Shown in pieces: positions 20,641 to 27,352 of a stretch of DNA of 27,352 nucleotides. The stretch is from a virus. Where the stretch lies: positions 1-27,352 of the IMG/VR virus record IMGVR_UViG_3300035181_000319. One strand, 5' to 3'. The notes beneath the pieces were generated by a model that saw only the letters and a list, made by a program, of their open reading frames with translations, had not been told where the DNA came from and did no database searches. The translations under genes and the position numbers were made by a program. Every line of letters starts with the position of its first letter. Position 1 is the first letter of the stretch.

Positions 20641-21026
20641 CGGCCACCTCCAAATTTCAGTGGGCAGTTGTCCGCATGACACTGGATATCCGTGCGGAGT
20701 TCGTTCCTGGTGTCCCGGAGATCATCCTTGGTGGCATACTCGCGGGCCATCGTGCTGTCGAGCTTCGCCACGGTGGTGCTGAGGCTTCCGATGGCGGTGT
20801 TCAAGGAGTCGATGGACAGGCGGAACTGGCCGGTCACGCGCTCCAGGGCGCGGGTGAAACTGTCCCGCGCCTCTTTCAACGCGGCTTCGTGGTCCAGCCG
20901 GTTCTGATTGACCGCCTTCCACAGTTTGTCCTTGGCGGTAATCTCCCGCCAGATGAAGGCGGCGAGGGACGCCCCCAGGATCGTCACCAGTCCCCGCATC
21001 GCATAGGTTTCAAATTCCGCGCCCAT
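20637..21026 (-). CDS. Membrane-anchored coiled-coil protein of the lysis region
   Basis: About 129 residues from ATG 21026 (AGAGGA upstream); ATG 21059 with GGAGGG is an alternative giving 140. A short hydrophobic segment (MRGLVTILGASLAAFIW, about 10-26) precedes a long charged helix (EAALKEARDSFTRALERVTG, SIDSLNTAIGSLSTTVAKLD) likely to be a coiled coil, then RTDIQCHADNCPLKFGGGR with two Cys. The form is like the small membrane/coiled-coil proteins often found beside endolysins. The role is not defined; spanin- or holin-associated functions are possible. Confidence 0.65.
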   Translation of the reverse strand: MGAEFETYAMRGLVTILGASLAAFIWREITAKDKLWKAVNQNRLDHEAALKEARDSFTRALERVTGQFRLSIDSLNTAIGSLSTTVAKLDSTMAREYATKDDLRDTRNELRTDIQCHADNCPLKFGGGR

Positions 21027-21124
21027 TGGTGTCCTCTGTGCTTTGGCGATGTGCTGCATGGTGCCCTCCACGGGCGTTCTAATCCAGGATAGTGATGTTG
21101 GAACGAGTCCACCAGCAAGGGCAG

Positions 21125-21571
21125 CTATGATACCGCCGCGATCAGATCAGCCTTGACCCCGGCCACGATGATGGACTTGAACGAATCCCAATCTGGCGCC
21201 TTGATGATCCGCATGATGGCCGTGACCACTCCCACGGGGTTCTCGATGGGGGTGTTCGTGGTGTAGGCCGCGACTGCCGCGACCCAGGCCGCCTGGGTAG
21301 CCGTGGGGTCAATGGCGGGATTCGCTTTGATCGCGTCGATCATGGCGCCGATGCCCACCAGCCGCTCGGCCTCAGCCTCAACGGTTAGTTGCGACTTGAT
21401 GCCGATGGTGGGCACGCCCTGGAGAGATGCGACGATGGGCGCTTTCTCCGCGTAATTGGCCGTCTGGAGCTGCGCGATGGAAGCGGCGCACTGATCCACC
21501 AGGTTCTTGGCCTGGGTGAGGGCGAGTTCCTTACCATTCAAGAGGGCGAGGGTTTGAAGGGTGTCAGCCAT
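21125..21571 (-). CDS. Phage protein of unknown function, 148 aa
   Basis: It begins MADTLQTLALLNGKELALTQ and is Ala-rich and predicted helical, with repeated QTANYAEKAPIVASLQGVPT and PIENPVGVVTAIMRIIKAPD segments. ATG 21571 has TAGGAG upstream and follows the tail-fibre stop by 11 bases, so the longer frame from 21748 is a shadow inside the fibre gene. Its place after a receptor-binding fibre makes a fibre-assembly or tail-accessory role possible; there is no family evidence. Confidence 0.65.
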   Translation of the reverse strand: MADTLQTLALLNGKELALTQAKNLVDQCAASIAQLQTANYAEKAPIVASLQGVPTIGIKSQLTVEAEAERLVGIGAMIDAIKANPAIDPTATQAAWVAAVAAYTTNTPIENPVGVVTAIMRIIKAPDWDSFKSIIVAGVKADLIAAVS

Positions 21572-21582
21572 GGTGACTCCTA

Positions 21583-24500
21583 TTAGGTGAGGGTCTTCAC
21601 ATTGTGAGATACCACGCCGAGCGTGATGTACGTGTGGACGCGGTTCACGGTGATCTTCACAACTTCTGCGAAGCCGAGCGGCTGGACGCAGATAACGGAT
21701 GCTCCATGCAATTTTTCGCCATGATGCAAGTGCTGAAGTTCGGTCCATTCGCCGTGGTGGGTGAGGAACCGGTGGTTCATAGCGAAGCGACCATCCTGCC
21801 CGTTGTCCAGATAGAGTCTGGCGACCGTATTCTCACCGCGCTCAACGAAGGTAACCTCCTCCACGCATTCGCACCCTGCGTCTTCATCCCAGGCTACAAC
21901 ACGGTCACCGACGCGGATCTGTCCAGCTGGCTTCTCGGTGCCGTCGGCCATGAGCAAAGGAACGTCGGGAGCTGGGCAAGCGCCACCGCCACCCGTGCCA
22001 CCGCCAGTTCCGCCGCCCGATGCCCCCGTAATTCCTGACGGCCACGCGGTTCCGTTGTCAGTGAGCGCGGTCCCAATAGTCCACCCGGACGCCGAATAGA
22101 AGCAGTGGGTATCGCTAGACCCCGCCACGCCGTAGAGCGTGACCTTACACGCTGGGACTCCTGACAGACCTAACTCAGCGAGAATTTGTGTGGCATAGGC
22201 CGCGTTCCCGGCATCTGAATCACTCGTAGGGTTGTAGTAGGTTCGATCCGGCAGTGGGCAATAGTAGATGCCCTTCGTGGTCAGCGTGGCCGTTGTGCCA
22301 GCGGCGGACTGACTGAACAACTCGATCTTGGCGTAGGAGAGCCCGTCCAAATTGTCCGTGTAGGAGCTTGGTGCCAGCTTGAGATCAAGGCGCCCCGTGT
22401 AGGGGCTGGCCGTCTGGTAGAGCGTTGGCGTGACGGTGAGCCGAGAGATGTTGGGGCGCCCGCCATTGGTGCCAGGGTCGTTACTGCCCCGATAGAAGCA
22501 CCGGAACGAGTTTCCTGTCTGCCCATTGTCACCAATGGCGCTCATGGCACGGGCAGTAAGGCCAGACAACTGGTAGCCCATGATGTTGACGCCATAGCCA
22601 AGCTCTACTTGCGCGGTGAATGTTGCGCCGCCAAGTAAGGTCGAAGTAAAACCATTCGCGCTGATCCTGTACCCGATGGGAGGCGTGGTGGCCGTGCCCG
22701 GCGTGTACCCGCTCGCATCCGACCCGCTCCGCATGTCCAGCGAGTAGAGCAGCGGCACCCGCGCCACGAGGGCCTGGAGCGTGCCGTCCAGGATGAGGTT
22801 TGCATCCGCCATTCGACGCAGGTAGAACTGGTTGAAGAACGTTGGGGAACCAGCAGCACCGCCTGAATCAACAATGACGCCCATCACTCCAACTGAACCC
22901 GACGGGGCAGATCCAGAGATACTCATTAATTCGTTTTGACCGCCAAGCCCAGCGCCCGAAAAGGACATAGGATTGGATGAATAGGCTTGGATTCCAGAAT
23001 TGTTCTTATCAAGAAATATAAGTTGGATAAACTTCGACCCAGATCCGTTGTTGGTTGCGCCTCGAGCCTGAAAAACGAATTGATCTCCAGGTGTGCAAGG
23101 AATGACCCCCGGTGTAACAACGAACCACTGATACCCTCCATTTCCAGTGATGATTCTGCAGCCACCTGCAGGGGTCAAGGGATAAACATCCGTCGGAGAG
23201 AGCTGGTTGGCTTCAATAGAGCCGCTCGGCCAAGCATTACCGCTTGGAGCCAGTGGGGCGCTATTCGGGTTTGGCACCAAGTTGTCGAAGTTCGTGACCG
23301 TCAGCTGGTTCGCAAACAACTGCCCAAACAACCCCGTCGCTGCCACCAGCACGTCCGTCCACGCAGTGCCAGTTGGGTTCACCTGTACCGTGCGAGCGTC
23401 CGTGGTGATCGCGTAGTAACCTGCTGGGTAAGCAGGATCTGGCAGCGCAGGCTTCGACGCATAGGCCCATGCCACCTGATGCGGCTGGGAAGCGAGTTGC
23501 GCGGCATTGGCCTTGTTCGTGGCATCCGTCGCCGCCGTGCTGATCGCGTTCTGCGCCGTGCCCACCGCGATGGCGTTCCGCAGATCGGCGGCGGCGTTCT
23601 TCACGGCTGTCCACTTCGGGTTCCAAAGGGCCACGCGATTGCCAGTTCCGAGCGCCGTGGTGCCACTGAGGGAGTTCCATGCCGTGGGGCTGGTGAGCGT
23701 GGACAGGTAAGACAGCAGCGCGGAATAGGCCGTGTCATAGGTCCCATGGCTCACGCCATAGGCGTTGGCCTTCGCCACGAGGTCCGCGTTCTCGCCCGTG
23801 ACCGCATTGTAGTCCAGGATGATCTGCGGCTTTTCGCCGACGGTAAGCGTGTCGGGGTCGTTGATGGTGTTGACGCCGGTCTGCGCTGGGATGCCCTCAC
23901 TCACCCGTAGTCCGGTGAAGTAGGCGCTACCGAAGGACGAGGTTGCTTCTATCTGGCAGAAACAATGGGCCGATACTGCCCCTGCCGGGACCGTTAAAGT
24001 TGCACTTCGCTTCGCCCACGCTGACCCAGCGGGTGCGGTTGCGCCATAGAGTCCCATGAAAAGATTGTTAGCGGCATCTCGGAAATACAGACCAAATGAT
24101 GCCGCATGGGTGGTTTGTGTCGTATCAATCCACGCTTCGTAATAGATTTGCGCCCCAGGTGTAACAGGGAATCTAGGCGTGGCAATTTGATCCCGCGCCT
24201 GCGCTCGACCACAGAACGGCGTGGGGCACCCTGCGGGGGCCGCTCCCGCAGCTATCTGCGTCATGTTGGGCCAAGTGGAGCCCATGTCTTGGTCGAAGTT
24301 TGGATTCGGGACGATGACCCCACTCTGAGCCGCATCCGCCAGTGCCTTGGCCTTCGCGTAGATCGCATTGAGCAGAGCCTGCCTGGTGGAATACACATCG
24401 GCAAACTTCTGTCGGAACGTCGGACCATCAATGGTCACGTCCGAGCCGGGAAGGACATTCCAGCCGGTGAGCGTTCCGAGGTAGGAGGCCAGAGCCGAGA

Positions 24501-24792
24501 CAGCCGTGTCGTAGGCAGTGCGGCTCACGGCGTAAGCGTCTGCCTGGGCATCAATCCCCGCTTGCTCGTTCGTGATGTTCGTGTAGTCCAGCACTACGGG
24601 AGGCTTCTCACCAGGGCTGAGGATGTTGTCCGACGCGATGTTGGCGAGGGCTGCGTTCGCCGTGTTGGCTGCGGTCTGGGCGTTATTCGCTGCAGTCTGG
24701 GCTGCGGCCACAGCCGCCCCCGTTGCCAGATCCGTGGACGCTGCCATGGCGGTTCCAGGGGCAGAACTGGTGGTCCAGGGTGATCTACTCAT
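21583..24792 (-). CDS. Large tail fibre with C-terminal Hint (intein-like) domain
   Basis: A 1069-residue protein. ATG 24792 overlaps the upstream stop by eight bases; ATG 24747 is an alternative. Order: a helical heptad-like start; helical module A (about 55-158, SPGEKPPVVLDYTNITN); a jelly-roll-like module (about 162-300, from VPNPNFDQDMGSTWP); helical module B (about 310-430, VGEKPQIILDYNAVTGENAD), a copy of A; a second jelly-roll-like module (about 505-665, from NLVPNPNSAPLAPSGNAWPS); a beta-rich region to about 925; a Gly/Thr linker; and a Hint domain (939-1069, bases 21586-21978). Paired sugar-binding-like modules suggest host recognition. The Hint Cys1, block B NHRFLTHHGEW and terminal VVSHN are present, with Val after Asn, so splicing is not expected; self-cleavage is possible (inference). 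Confidence 0.85.
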   Translation of the reverse strand: MSRSPWTTSSAPGTAMAASTDLATGAAVAAAQTAANNAQTAANTANAALANIASDNILSPGEKPPVVLDYTNITNEQAGIDAQADAYAVSRTAYDTAVSALASYLGTLTGWNVLPGSDVTIDGPTFRQKFADVYSTRQALLNAIYAKAKALADAAQSGVIVPNPNFDQDMGSTWPNMTQIAAGAAPAGCPTPFCGRAQARDQIATPRFPVTPGAQIYYEAWIDTTQTTHAASFGLYFRDAANNLFMGLYGATAPAGSAWAKRSATLTVPAGAVSAHCFCQIEATSSFGSAYFTGLRVSEGIPAQTGVNTINDPDTLTVGEKPQIILDYNAVTGENADLVAKANAYGVSHGTYDTAYSALLSYLSTLTSPTAWNSLSGTTALGTGNRVALWNPKWTAVKNAAADLRNAIAVGTAQNAISTAATDATNKANAAQLASQPHQVAWAYASKPALPDPAYPAGYYAITTDARTVQVNPTGTAWTDVLVAATGLFGQLFANQLTVTNFDNLVPNPNSAPLAPSGNAWPSGSIEANQLSPTDVYPLTPAGGCRIITGNGGYQWFVVTPGVIPCTPGDQFVFQARGATNNGSGSKFIQLIFLDKNNSGIQAYSSNPMSFSGAGLGGQNELMSISGSAPSGSVGVMGVIVDSGGAAGSPTFFNQFYLRRMADANLILDGTLQALVARVPLLYSLDMRSGSDASGYTPGTATTPPIGYRISANGFTSTLLGGATFTAQVELGYGVNIMGYQLSGLTARAMSAIGDNGQTGNSFRCFYRGSNDPGTNGGRPNISRLTVTPTLYQTASPYTGRLDLKLAPSSYTDNLDGLSYAKIELFSQSAAGTTATLTTKGIYYCPLPDRTYYNPTSDSDAGNAAYATQILAELGLSGVPACKVTLYGVAGSSDTHCFYSASGWTIGTALTDNGTAWPSGITGASGGGTGGGTGGGGACPAPDVPLLMADGTEKPAGQIRVGDRVVAWDEDAGCECVEEVTFVERGENTVARLYLDNGQDGRFAMNHRFLTHHGEWTELQHLHHGEKLHGASVICVQPLGFAEVVKITVNRVHTYITLGVVSHNVKTLT

Positions 24793-25078
24793 ACAACGCA
24801 CTCACAGCCGCATTGATGTTAGTCAGGTTGGTTGATGGTGAGACGGTCACCTGAAGGTGCCTGTCCGTGCCCGGACACTGCTGCGGAGTAACCACATAGG
24901 TGTCCGTGGCGGTGGGGTCCGTGCCCTTGTAGATTACCACCTCAAAATTCGGTGGGTTAGCGACGTTGGTGTGCCACGCCCAGGTCACGGCGATGTACTG
25001 CCGTTTGAGGACTGCAGGGACTCCGCCCGTGCCGCCCGTGCCACTGAGTCCGTCCCCGTCGTCCTTGTCAAATTTCAT
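24785..25078 (-). CDS. Small fibronectin III-like tail protein, 97 aa
   Basis: It begins MKFDKDDGDGLSGTGGTGGV, then VLKRQYIAVTWAWHTNVANP and PNFEVVIYKGTDPTATDTYV. The W.W....N.P.FEV.IYKG pattern resembles an FnIII-type domain such as those at the end of J-like proteins. It starts nine bases after the tail-tip stop, and the tail-tip protein ends PAPTSVTVAV, the usual lead-in to such a domain, so this may be a detached J-protein domain. Its stop overlaps the fibre start region. GAGGTGA precedes ATG 25078. Confidence 0.65.
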   Translation of the reverse strand: MKFDKDDGDGLSGTGGTGGVPAVLKRQYIAVTWAWHTNVANPPNFEVVIYKGTDPTATDTYVVTPQQCPGTDRHLQVTVSPSTNLTNINAAVSALYE

Positions 25079-25087
25079 CGTGTCACC

Positions 25088-27151
25088 TCACCAGAATGGC
25101 GTATCCGCGACCGCTACCGTGACGCTGGTGGGCGCCGGCAGAGTCTGGAGGGTGGGCGTGAAGGTGTAGGCCGTCTCTGCGCTGATCTGCCGCAATCCGC
25201 CGCCCCATTGGTTGTAGGAGACAAGTTTCACATAGAGCATGACCCCCACCTGCGCCGCAGGGATGGCGTAGCGGAAAACATTGGAGTCGCACTTCGCCCA
25301 CTTCGCCCCGGAGAGATGGCTGCCAGGGGAGGTGCCATAGAGCCCGCGGTAGAGCCCGGTCAGGTTGTAGGAGTTCGTTCCGGTGAGCGTGGCAGTCTGG
25401 AAGCTGATCATCTCCCCGTCAACCCAGATCAGGTTCAGGCCAGCCGCCGCGCTGGCATTGTCCACACTGGAGAGCGCGCCACCGTTGGGGATAGTGACGG
25501 AGAGGGTGTTGGTGTTGTCCTGAGCCGTTCCGCCTGCGTAGGCCGCCAGCCCCGCCGTGAGTGTGCCGAAACGGCATGGGTTGGTGATGTAGCCCGCCTT
25601 GGCATAGGTCGCTCCGGTAGTGCTGACCCACACCTCACATCCGCCCCAGATCGAGCCACCAGCCGCCGCCAGCGTGACCTCCGGGCAGCCACTCTGCGAC
25701 CAGAGGGCGGGGCTGTCAAAGATGGTCGGAACGGCCGCAGCCCCCGGGTCAGCGTTCACATTGGGCGACGTTCCAGACGGCGTCTGGACCGTGTAGGCTG
25801 TGGCCGTGGCCACGCCGAAGGGCCACTCCTCGGCGGTGACGGTGATGCCGTTCTCCTCGCTGCTCTCGTCTGGGATGTCAATGGTCAGAATCCTCACGAC
25901 CTTGTGATCGAATCCGATGATGGCGTCCGTGAGGGTCACAAGATCCATCGGCTCCAGCAGGAAGTAGCGCCAGCCGAGGCTGAATGTGTATTGGTTGCGG
26001 ACGTAGACGTTCCGCTGGGCCTTGATCGTGCTGATGGCCTGCGCCACGCTGGCCCGAGTGATCATGTGGAGGCTGATGGGCTGTGCCTTCTTTAGCCCGT
26101 TGGCGGCCACGTCCGTGGGCTCAGGAACATCCACCACGCTCACGTTGTAGCCCGTCATCCGGTCCCAGTACTCGACCGGCACGGAATTGTAGACATCCTG
26201 GTTTGAGACACGGCTGATGGTGATGGGGCTCTTGCCGGTGGGCTTTCCGTCCTTCCCTACCACGCCGAGAAAGTCATCATAGGTCAGGTCGTAGAGCGGG
26301 GTCGTGTTGGGCGTGTAGGTAGTGCCGTTTGCAGTGATGGGCGAGTCACCGTAGGGGACCACGTTCAACACCATAGAAGCCGCCCCGGAGTGCCAAACAG
26401 TCTCACTGTTCGTCGCGTCGAGGATGTCTTGGAGGTGGGACCGCATCGCCTTTTGGGTGTTGAAGGCGGGGCTCAATACGATCCCCGCCGCCTGGCAATA
26501 GGTGGCGTAACTGGCCGCGCCAGTCACGAGGTCGCCAATCTTTGTCGGGTCCCAGGTGGCGCCGTAGTAGACGTTGGAGAGGGCGTCCACCACGATGTCC
26601 GAGGGCTTGGCATCATAGGCGGCGGTGGCGGCTGGATCTTGCTGGGTGGCGGCCAGGGCGATGACCTCGAAGGAGTGATTCTTCATGGCGCCGGAGGACC
26701 CAAGGTCCGCCGTAGCATTGCAGACTAGGGCCATGCCGCTATACCCGCAGGCGAAGGTCGGGTGGTTTGAGGTCAGATAGCTCCAGGGCGTTTGAGTGCG
26801 GGTTCCAGAAAGGAAGGTGAAGCCGAACCCGGACAGACTCCCGAGGTCTTTGTCCCGCCAGACTTGGTTGATGCTGGTGACGGGGCCTTCGCAGAGTGCC
26901 AGCATCACGCAGGCCGTGTAGGTGTAGGTCGTGCTGGTCTGGGTGCTACCGCCGCCCCCCTTGCCCACGGTGGTGCTGGTCGTGTGGGGGATCGCCTTGA
27001 AGTCGGCGTAATAGATCAGGTTCCCAGGCACTCGGGTAGTCCCATAGACCACGGGGATGACGCCGCCATAGCTGGACGTCTGGAGTTGCATCCCAGCCAG
27101 GACCTGATTCGTGGTGCTGGTGCTGTGTCCACCACCAAACAGTCCGCTCAT
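25088..27151 (-). CDS. Tail-tip attachment protein, lambda J-like
   Basis: A 687-residue protein starting MSGLFGGGHSTSTTNQVLAG at ATG 27151, which shares one base with the NlpC/P60 stop (TGATG) and has GGAGGTG upstream. Early blocks (SYGGVIPVVYGTTRVPGNLI, YADFKAIPHTT) and CVMLALCEGPVTSINQVWRD are typical of tail-tip or central-fibre proteins of siphoviruses. The middle holds VPVEYWDRMTGYNVSVVDVP and DLVTLTDAIIGFDHKVVRIL. It is shorter than lambda J. It probably forms the distal tail hub that contacts the host and carries the fibre encoded downstream. Annotation is by pattern and gene order. Confidence 0.85.
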   Translation of the reverse strand: MSGLFGGGHSTSTTNQVLAGMQLQTSSYGGVIPVVYGTTRVPGNLIYYADFKAIPHTTSTTVGKGGGGSTQTSTTYTYTACVMLALCEGPVTSINQVWRDKDLGSLSGFGFTFLSGTRTQTPWSYLTSNHPTFACGYSGMALVCNATADLGSSGAMKNHSFEVIALAATQQDPAATAAYDAKPSDIVVDALSNVYYGATWDPTKIGDLVTGAASYATYCQAAGIVLSPAFNTQKAMRSHLQDILDATNSETVWHSGAASMVLNVVPYGDSPITANGTTYTPNTTPLYDLTYDDFLGVVGKDGKPTGKSPITISRVSNQDVYNSVPVEYWDRMTGYNVSVVDVPEPTDVAANGLKKAQPISLHMITRASVAQAISTIKAQRNVYVRNQYTFSLGWRYFLLEPMDLVTLTDAIIGFDHKVVRILTIDIPDESSEENGITVTAEEWPFGVATATAYTVQTPSGTSPNVNADPGAAAVPTIFDSPALWSQSGCPEVTLAAAGGSIWGGCEVWVSTTGATYAKAGYITNPCRFGTLTAGLAAYAGGTAQDNTNTLSVTIPNGGALSSVDNASAAAGLNLIWVDGEMISFQTATLTGTNSYNLTGLYRGLYGTSPGSHLSGAKWAKCDSNVFRYAIPAAQVGVMLYVKLVSYNQWGGGLRQISAETAYTFTPTLQTLPAPTSVTVAVADTPFW

Positions 27152-27352
27152 CAGGCACCTCCCCATGGAGACCAGAACCCAGCCTGGGCCTCGCGCAGGA
27201 CGGTGTTTCGCTCGCCATCGTCCAGGACCACACCCAGCCGGATGTATGCGTGGATGATCTGAGGCCAGGCGAGGACAATGGCGCCATGGCTGATGCACCT
27301 GCCGAAGCGATAAAGCACGATGTCGCCCGGCAGGCCGACCTCCACCTGGTGG
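27151..27352 (-). CDS. NlpC/P60-type tail assembly protein (partial, C-terminal)
   Basis: Only the last 66 or so codons lie in the window; the start is beyond the right edge. The visible part has VGLPGDIVLYRFGRCISHGA, with SHGAIV holding the likely catalytic histidine of NlpC/P60 peptidases, then IIHAYIRLGVVLDD and the end FWSPWGGA. The catalytic cysteine would be upstream, unseen. Such proteins precede J-like tail-tip genes in lambda-type phages and are thought to help the tail pass the cell wall. The stop overlaps the tail-tip start. Confidence 0.85.
   Translation of the reverse strand, partial: HQVEVGLPGDIVLYRFGRCISHGAIVLAWPQIIHAYIRLGVVLDDGERNTVLREAQAGFWSPWGGA

Noticed and set aside
24857-26095. 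412-codon plus-strand frame
   Set aside because: It is antisense to the tail-tip gene; the translation is Arg/Gly-rich shadow sequence.

Overview
The window is part of a tailed-phage genome (or a prophage of the same type). Every convincing gene lies on the minus strand, so the map reads from high to low coordinates. DNA is GC-rich, short overlaps of the ATGA or TGATG kind are common, and purine-rich ribosome sites precede most starts. A lambda-like tail-tip protein next to an NlpC/P60 tail protein suggests a siphovirus. The host cannot be named. GC-rich DNA, a peptidoglycan-type lysis enzyme and two CRP-type palindromes would fit a Gram-negative host.

Right part (27352 to 19324), late genes: NlpC/P60 tail protein (cut by the edge), tail-tip protein J-like, a small FnIII-like protein, a 1069-residue tail fibre ending in a Hint (intein-like) domain, a 148-residue unknown, then a lysis block. 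The block has a membrane/coiled-coil protein, a Tlde1-like cell-wall enzyme, a 14-codon micro-ORF, a holin-like protein and an anchored periplasmic protein. A strong terminator at 19231-19262 closes the unit.

Middle part (19096 to 9515), early genes: a Cro/C1-type regulator, YqaJ exonuclease and RecT annealing protein; a winged-helix protein, a zinc protein and a RusA-like resolvase; then a DUF1376-type replication protein and a DnaC-like helicase loader. A long run of small accessory genes follows (three with membrane anchors, several with Cys pairs, one apparently frameshifted), then an AT-richer DNA methyltransferase and an HNH protein. Three candidate promoters (19145-19172, 15811-15838, 13744-13771) share a 16-bp spacer and an ACTGAA motif. 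Two of them carry a CRP-type TGTGA-N6-TCACA site at nearly the same distance upstream.

Left part (9362 to 1), packaging and head: a ParB-methyltransferase fusion, terminase small and large subunits, a portal fused to a Mu F-like head protein with an A9 run at the junction, four or five structural proteins including a 14-repeat Ala/Pro-rich protein, and the start of an XkdF-type prohead protease. The late unit probably runs off the left edge, through capsid and tail genes not seen here, and re-enters at the right edge. No integrase, CI-type repressor, tRNA, CRISPR array or insertion sequence was seen. No stretch over 300 bases lacks a gene; the longest gap is 19097-19323, which holds the early control region and late terminator.
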